Part shown: positions 51,577 to 51,592 of the stretch, piece by piece
Position numbering within the stretch: the stretch's first letter is position 1
Layout: each line of letters begins with the position of its first letter
Source of the DNA: Cytophagales bacterium
GTDB lineage: Bacteria; Bacteroidota; Bacteroidia; Cytophagales; Cyclobacteriaceae
Assembly (NCBI GenBank): GCA_020403045.1
Contig: JADBYK010000039.1
Location: 1-51,592 of the forward strand
Length of the DNA stretch: 51,592 nucleotides
Direction of reading: 5' to 3'
Notes under the pieces: model-generated
The model's database searches: none
Told to the model about the DNA's origin: nothing
Seen by the model: only the letters and a program-made list of their open reading frames with translations
Made by a program: the position numbers and the translations under genes

Positions 51577-51592
51577 AATTCAAGATTCAAGA
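51577..51592. repeat. Short ATTCAAGA repeats at the window end
   Basis: ATTCAAGATTCAAGA follows the acyl-CoA oxidase-like gene by 4 bases and matches the repeats at 29540-29556. It is cut off by the window end. Confidence 0.6.

Noticed and set aside
1-51592. CRISPR arrays, tRNA and rRNA genes, insertion sequences, prophage genes
   Set aside because: No regular spacer-repeat pattern, cloverleaf, rRNA-like stretch, transposase or phage structural gene was recognised.

Overview
The window looks like a chromosomal segment of a member of the Bacteroidota, most likely the Cytophagales. Support comes from lipoprotein signals of the LLSCKK type, several Bacteroidota-typical families (DUF1684, CtlX, short biosynthetic arginine decarboxylase, deoxyhypusine-synthase-like protein, RNase Y next to ZapA), few visible Shine-Dalgarno sequences, some TTG/GTG starts, and at least one promoter matching the Bacteroidota pattern TTG-N19-TAnnTTTG (upstream of rpsT). 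This lineage call is inference; no rRNA or tRNA gene is visible.

Layout. Positions 1-137 hold a hairpin-rich repeat that abuts, and seems to interrupt, a CDF cation efflux gene. Then follow argS and a deoxyhypusine-synthase-like gene (minus), an EamA/RarD transporter, and a Crp-family regulator with a membrane protein, a YciI protein and an SRPBCC protein. Positions 7.7-12.7 kb carry secreted or lipoprotein genes of unknown role and an M20 peptidase. Positions 12.7-15.4 kb carry divergent arginase and arginine decarboxylase genes, followed by a second copy of the repeat. Positions 15.6-18 kb encode a HAD phosphatase, a polyprenol-phosphate mannosyltransferase-like GT2 and a sphingomyelinase-like phosphodiesterase. 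Positions 18-21.3 kb are a two-component operon led by a secreted repeat protein and preceded by a PmrA-type box. Positions 21.3-26.6 kb hold a membrane protein, an SRPBCC paralogue, a seven-repeat propeller lipoprotein, GtrA with GT39, and a zinc-dependent nuclease/phospholipase. Positions 26.7-35.1 kb are mostly housekeeping: M1 peptidase, rpsT, radC, a DUF1684 protein, pheT, a coiled-coil protein, zapA, a possible structured RNA, and rny.

Positions 35.1-39 kb are the accessory part: an AAA ATPase tightly coupled to a TOPRIM-like protein (a candidate OLD/PARIS/AbiL-like defence pair), an M20 amidohydrolase, and a ParDE toxin-antitoxin pair with a palindrome upstream. Next come an MFS transporter, a GNAT gene with a clear one-base frameshift, a YheT-like hydrolase, a diheme cytochrome, a copper ATPase with a CopZ-like chaperone, two amidohydrolase lipoproteins, the citrulline hydrolase CtlX, and an acyl-CoA oxidase-like protein with an extra N-terminal helical domain.

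Working together: arginine use is a theme (ArgS, arginase, arginine decarboxylase, CtlX, possibly the DHS-like enzyme for polyamines). Copper handling, envelope glycan decoration and envelope lipid turnover are secondary themes. No CRISPR array, insertion sequence, prophage, tRNA or rRNA was seen. No gene-free stretch exceeds 300 bases; the longest are 4860-5157, 7477-7771, 9729-10004 and 13717-13966, each described below.
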